64,000 nucleotides of DNA from Flavobacterium sp. 140616W15. GTDB lineage: Bacteria > Bacteroidota > Bacteroidia > Flavobacteriales > Flavobacteriaceae. The stretch lies in contig NZ_CP033068.1 in assembly GCF_003668995.1 (NCBI RefSeq), forward strand, positions 4,774,001 through 4,838,000. The letters run 5' to 3'. Of this stretch, positions 63,146 to 64,000 are shown one piece after another; the stretch's first letter is position 1, and each line of letters starts with the position of its first letter. The position numbers and the translations under genes are program-made. Below the pieces are notes generated by a model, which was given only the letters and a program-made list of their open reading frames with translations, was not told where the DNA came from and searched no databases.

Positions 63146-63675
63146 TATGGTTTGAGCCTTTTGTTTTGATTGGCTTGTTCGGCTTGAACTAAGGCGTTGA
63201 ACTTTTTTAAAATTTCGTTCTCAGCTCGTAAATACTCCAGTTCCTTTAAAAGTTCTTCTTCCCTAGTTAAGGGTTTGTCTGTTTTTCTCTGTTTTCTCTT
63301 AAAATTCATAGATCTGGGTCTTCCTTTAGGTTTAGATGATAATCCCTCTAAACCAAAGTTAGCAAAATCTCTTTTCCATCTGATAATAATTGAGTCTGAG
63401 GGAATGTTAAATTTTAAACGAGCTTCCCTTAGTGATAATAAATCCTTATCTATTGATAGTAATACTTTTTGTTTAAAATCAATGGAATAGACACGATTCT
63501 TCCGTGGTAACAATCCGATTGTTCCATATGCTCTGTAAAAGCTAACCCATCTACGAATATTTGACTCACTAATACTCTTTTCATTAGATACCGCTTCACT
63601 GGAGTATCCTTTCTCGATAACTAACCTTACACATTCAAGTTTGAATGCGTAATCATACTTGACTTTTCTTTCCAT
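63145..63675 (-). CDS. IS3-family transposase OrfA (helix-turn-helix)
   Basis: A 176-residue DNA-binding protein of the IS3/IS150 type, with two helix-turn-helix regions (VRLVIEKGYSSEAVSNEKSI and ARLKFNIPSDSIIIRWKRDF) and a C-terminal leucine-zipper-like coiled coil (TREEELLKELEYLRAENEIL) used for dimerisation. The start is ATG 63675, about 45 bases inside the right end. It overlaps orfB by translation coupling. Confidence 0.92.
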   Translation of the reverse strand: MERKVKYDYAFKLECVRLVIEKGYSSEAVSNEKSISESNIRRWVSFYRAYGTIGLLPRKNRVYSIDFKQKVLLSIDKDLLSLREARLKFNIPSDSIIIRWKRDFANFGLEGLSSKPKGRPRSMNFKRKQRKTDKPLTREEELLKELEYLRAENEILKKFNALVQAEQANQNKRLKP

Positions 63676-63718
63676 AAAAATGCCCCCAAATAGTGTCTAA
63701 CTTTTTGGGGGCAGTCTA

Positions 63719-63721
63719 AAG
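63719..63721. repeat. target-site duplication, right copy
   Basis: AAG directly after the right end of the IS3 element, matching 62275-62277. Confidence 0.75.
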
Positions 63722-63722
63722 A

Positions 63723-63735
63723 CTTGTCTCTTTTT
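63723..63735. terminator. right half of the terminator split by the IS3 element
   Basis: CTTGTCTCTTTTT, the inverse of 62258-62270, ending 20 bases after the stop of the TolC-type gene on the other strand. Confidence 0.85.
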
Positions 63736-63755
63736 AGAATATTTTGAGTTTTGTT

Positions 63756-64000
63756 TTAATCTGGGTTTGCCATGATTTTAAAAAGTTCTGAATTAGAGAT
63801 ATAGAATCGATTTTCTAAAGCGATAGCGGCAAGCTTAGCACTCACTAAATTATTTTCTCGTGTATTAATCAAGAATAAAGAGCTCTCTCCAAATGAAAAT
63901 AATCGTTCTTCTGAGTTGAGCATTGTAATGTTATTTTCGACCAAATCTTTGGCAAGTTTCTTCTGTTTTTGCAGTGAAGTGATTTCTATTTTTTGCGCAT
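63756..64000 (-). CDS. TolC-family outer-membrane efflux protein (C-terminal end only)
   Basis: The minus strand is open from the window edge to the stop at 63756, about 81 residues. KIEITSLQKQKKLAKDLVEN, then NSEERLFSFGESSLFLINTREN, and a final short tail match the last coiled-coil helix of TolC-like outer-membrane channels, where the NSEERLF(S)FGESSLF pattern is typical of Bacteroidota members. The rest of the gene lies beyond 64000, so partners such as RND or ABC transporters cannot be seen. Confidence 0.75.
   Translation of the reverse strand, partial: AQKIEITSLQKQKKLAKDLVENNITMLNSEERLFSFGESSLFLINTRENNLVSAKLAAIALENRFYISNSELFKIMANPD

Larger units (their letters stand above)
62278..63718 (-). 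mobile_element. IS3-family (IS150-like) insertion sequence, complete
   Basis: A 1441-base element. The left end TAGACTGCACCCAAAAGTTT and the inverse of the right end TAGACTGCCCCCAAAAAGTT form imperfect terminal inverted repeats of about 25 bases. It carries orfA (helix-turn-helix) and orfB (DDE integrase) on the minus strand, the IS3 layout, and is flanked by AAG duplications. Both ORFs are intact, so the copy may be active. The terminal sequence resembles the IS150 subgroup. Confidence 0.9.

Noticed and set aside
63145..63675. IS3 orfA/orfB junction as a damaged gene
   Set aside because: Two overlapping ORFs are normal for IS3-family elements, so the junction is not a frameshift mutation.

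Overview
The window looks like a chromosomal segment of a low-GC Bacteroidota bacterium, most likely Flavobacterium or a close relative. The signs are AT-rich DNA, promoters of the Bacteroidota type (TTG, about 19 bases, then TAnnTTTG), no consistent Shine-Dalgarno sites, TTG/GTG starts, a FolK-deoxynucleoside kinase fusion, a type IX secretion Plug-type protein (DUF5103) and LytTR regulators. All identifications were made by reading the sequence and recalling families. No database search was run.

Layout. 1-13.7 kb: a partial AsmA-like envelope protein, sppA, an XRE regulator, a small accessory stretch (orphan ORF, carboxypeptidase-regulatory-like exported protein, broken membrane gene), folK-dNK, a CHAP hydrolase, a TrmH-type methyltransferase, a DUF1573 protein, mutS, tRNA-Gly and tRNA-Leu, a broken DUF1508 gene and an Ala-rich repeat lipoprotein. 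14-25.7 kb: envelope and sugar genes (waaA, DegT aminotransferase, galE), an EamA transporter, a GlpQ-like lipoprotein, an NTF2-like protein, an orphan LytTR protein, a DUF4919 protein, fabD, DUF983, an AraC regulator, YceI and a YjdI-like Fe-S protein. 25.8-31.6 kb: pirin, then a RamB-like regulator divergent from the glyoxylate shunt pair aceB-aceA, with a perfect 14-bp palindrome between them. 31.6-43 kb: a tight purT-DUF6370-Crp/Fnr operon, U32 peptidase-family protein, small membrane and barrel proteins, a serine hydrolase, an aminotransferase, a desaturase and rsmG. 43-52 kb: a Tat-type alkaline phosphatase, then a LytS-like kinase / alpha-beta hydrolase-TPR / serine hydrolase-TPR / LytTR regulator cluster, a beta-propeller protein and an unknown 242-aa protein. 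52-64 kb: pruA, apaG, T9SS Plug-like protein, a SNF2 helicase, a methyltransferase, a GxxExxY gene inside a cassette with perfect inverted repeats, map, a DUF445 protein, a complete IS3-family insertion and the end of a TolC-family gene.

Three things stand out. First, four genes (6.5, 7.6, 13.1 and 59.7 kb) are each broken at least once by what looks like one missing base in a T or A homopolymer, while many much longer genes are intact. This is either assembly error or recent decay, and should be settled before calling them pseudogenes. Second, the GxxExxY gene lies inside a 499-bp unit bounded by perfect 19-bp inverted repeats built from CACGAATT units, and a gene-less relative lies near 43.2 kb. 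This resembles a repeat-plus-nuclease-like-gene mobile unit and is my best candidate for something under-described. Third, the IS3 element sits exactly in the loop of a 13-bp terminator hairpin with a 3-bp target duplication, so the pre-insertion site can be reconstructed.

Much of the non-coding DNA holds strong rho-independent-type hairpins and several families of dispersed intergenic repeats.
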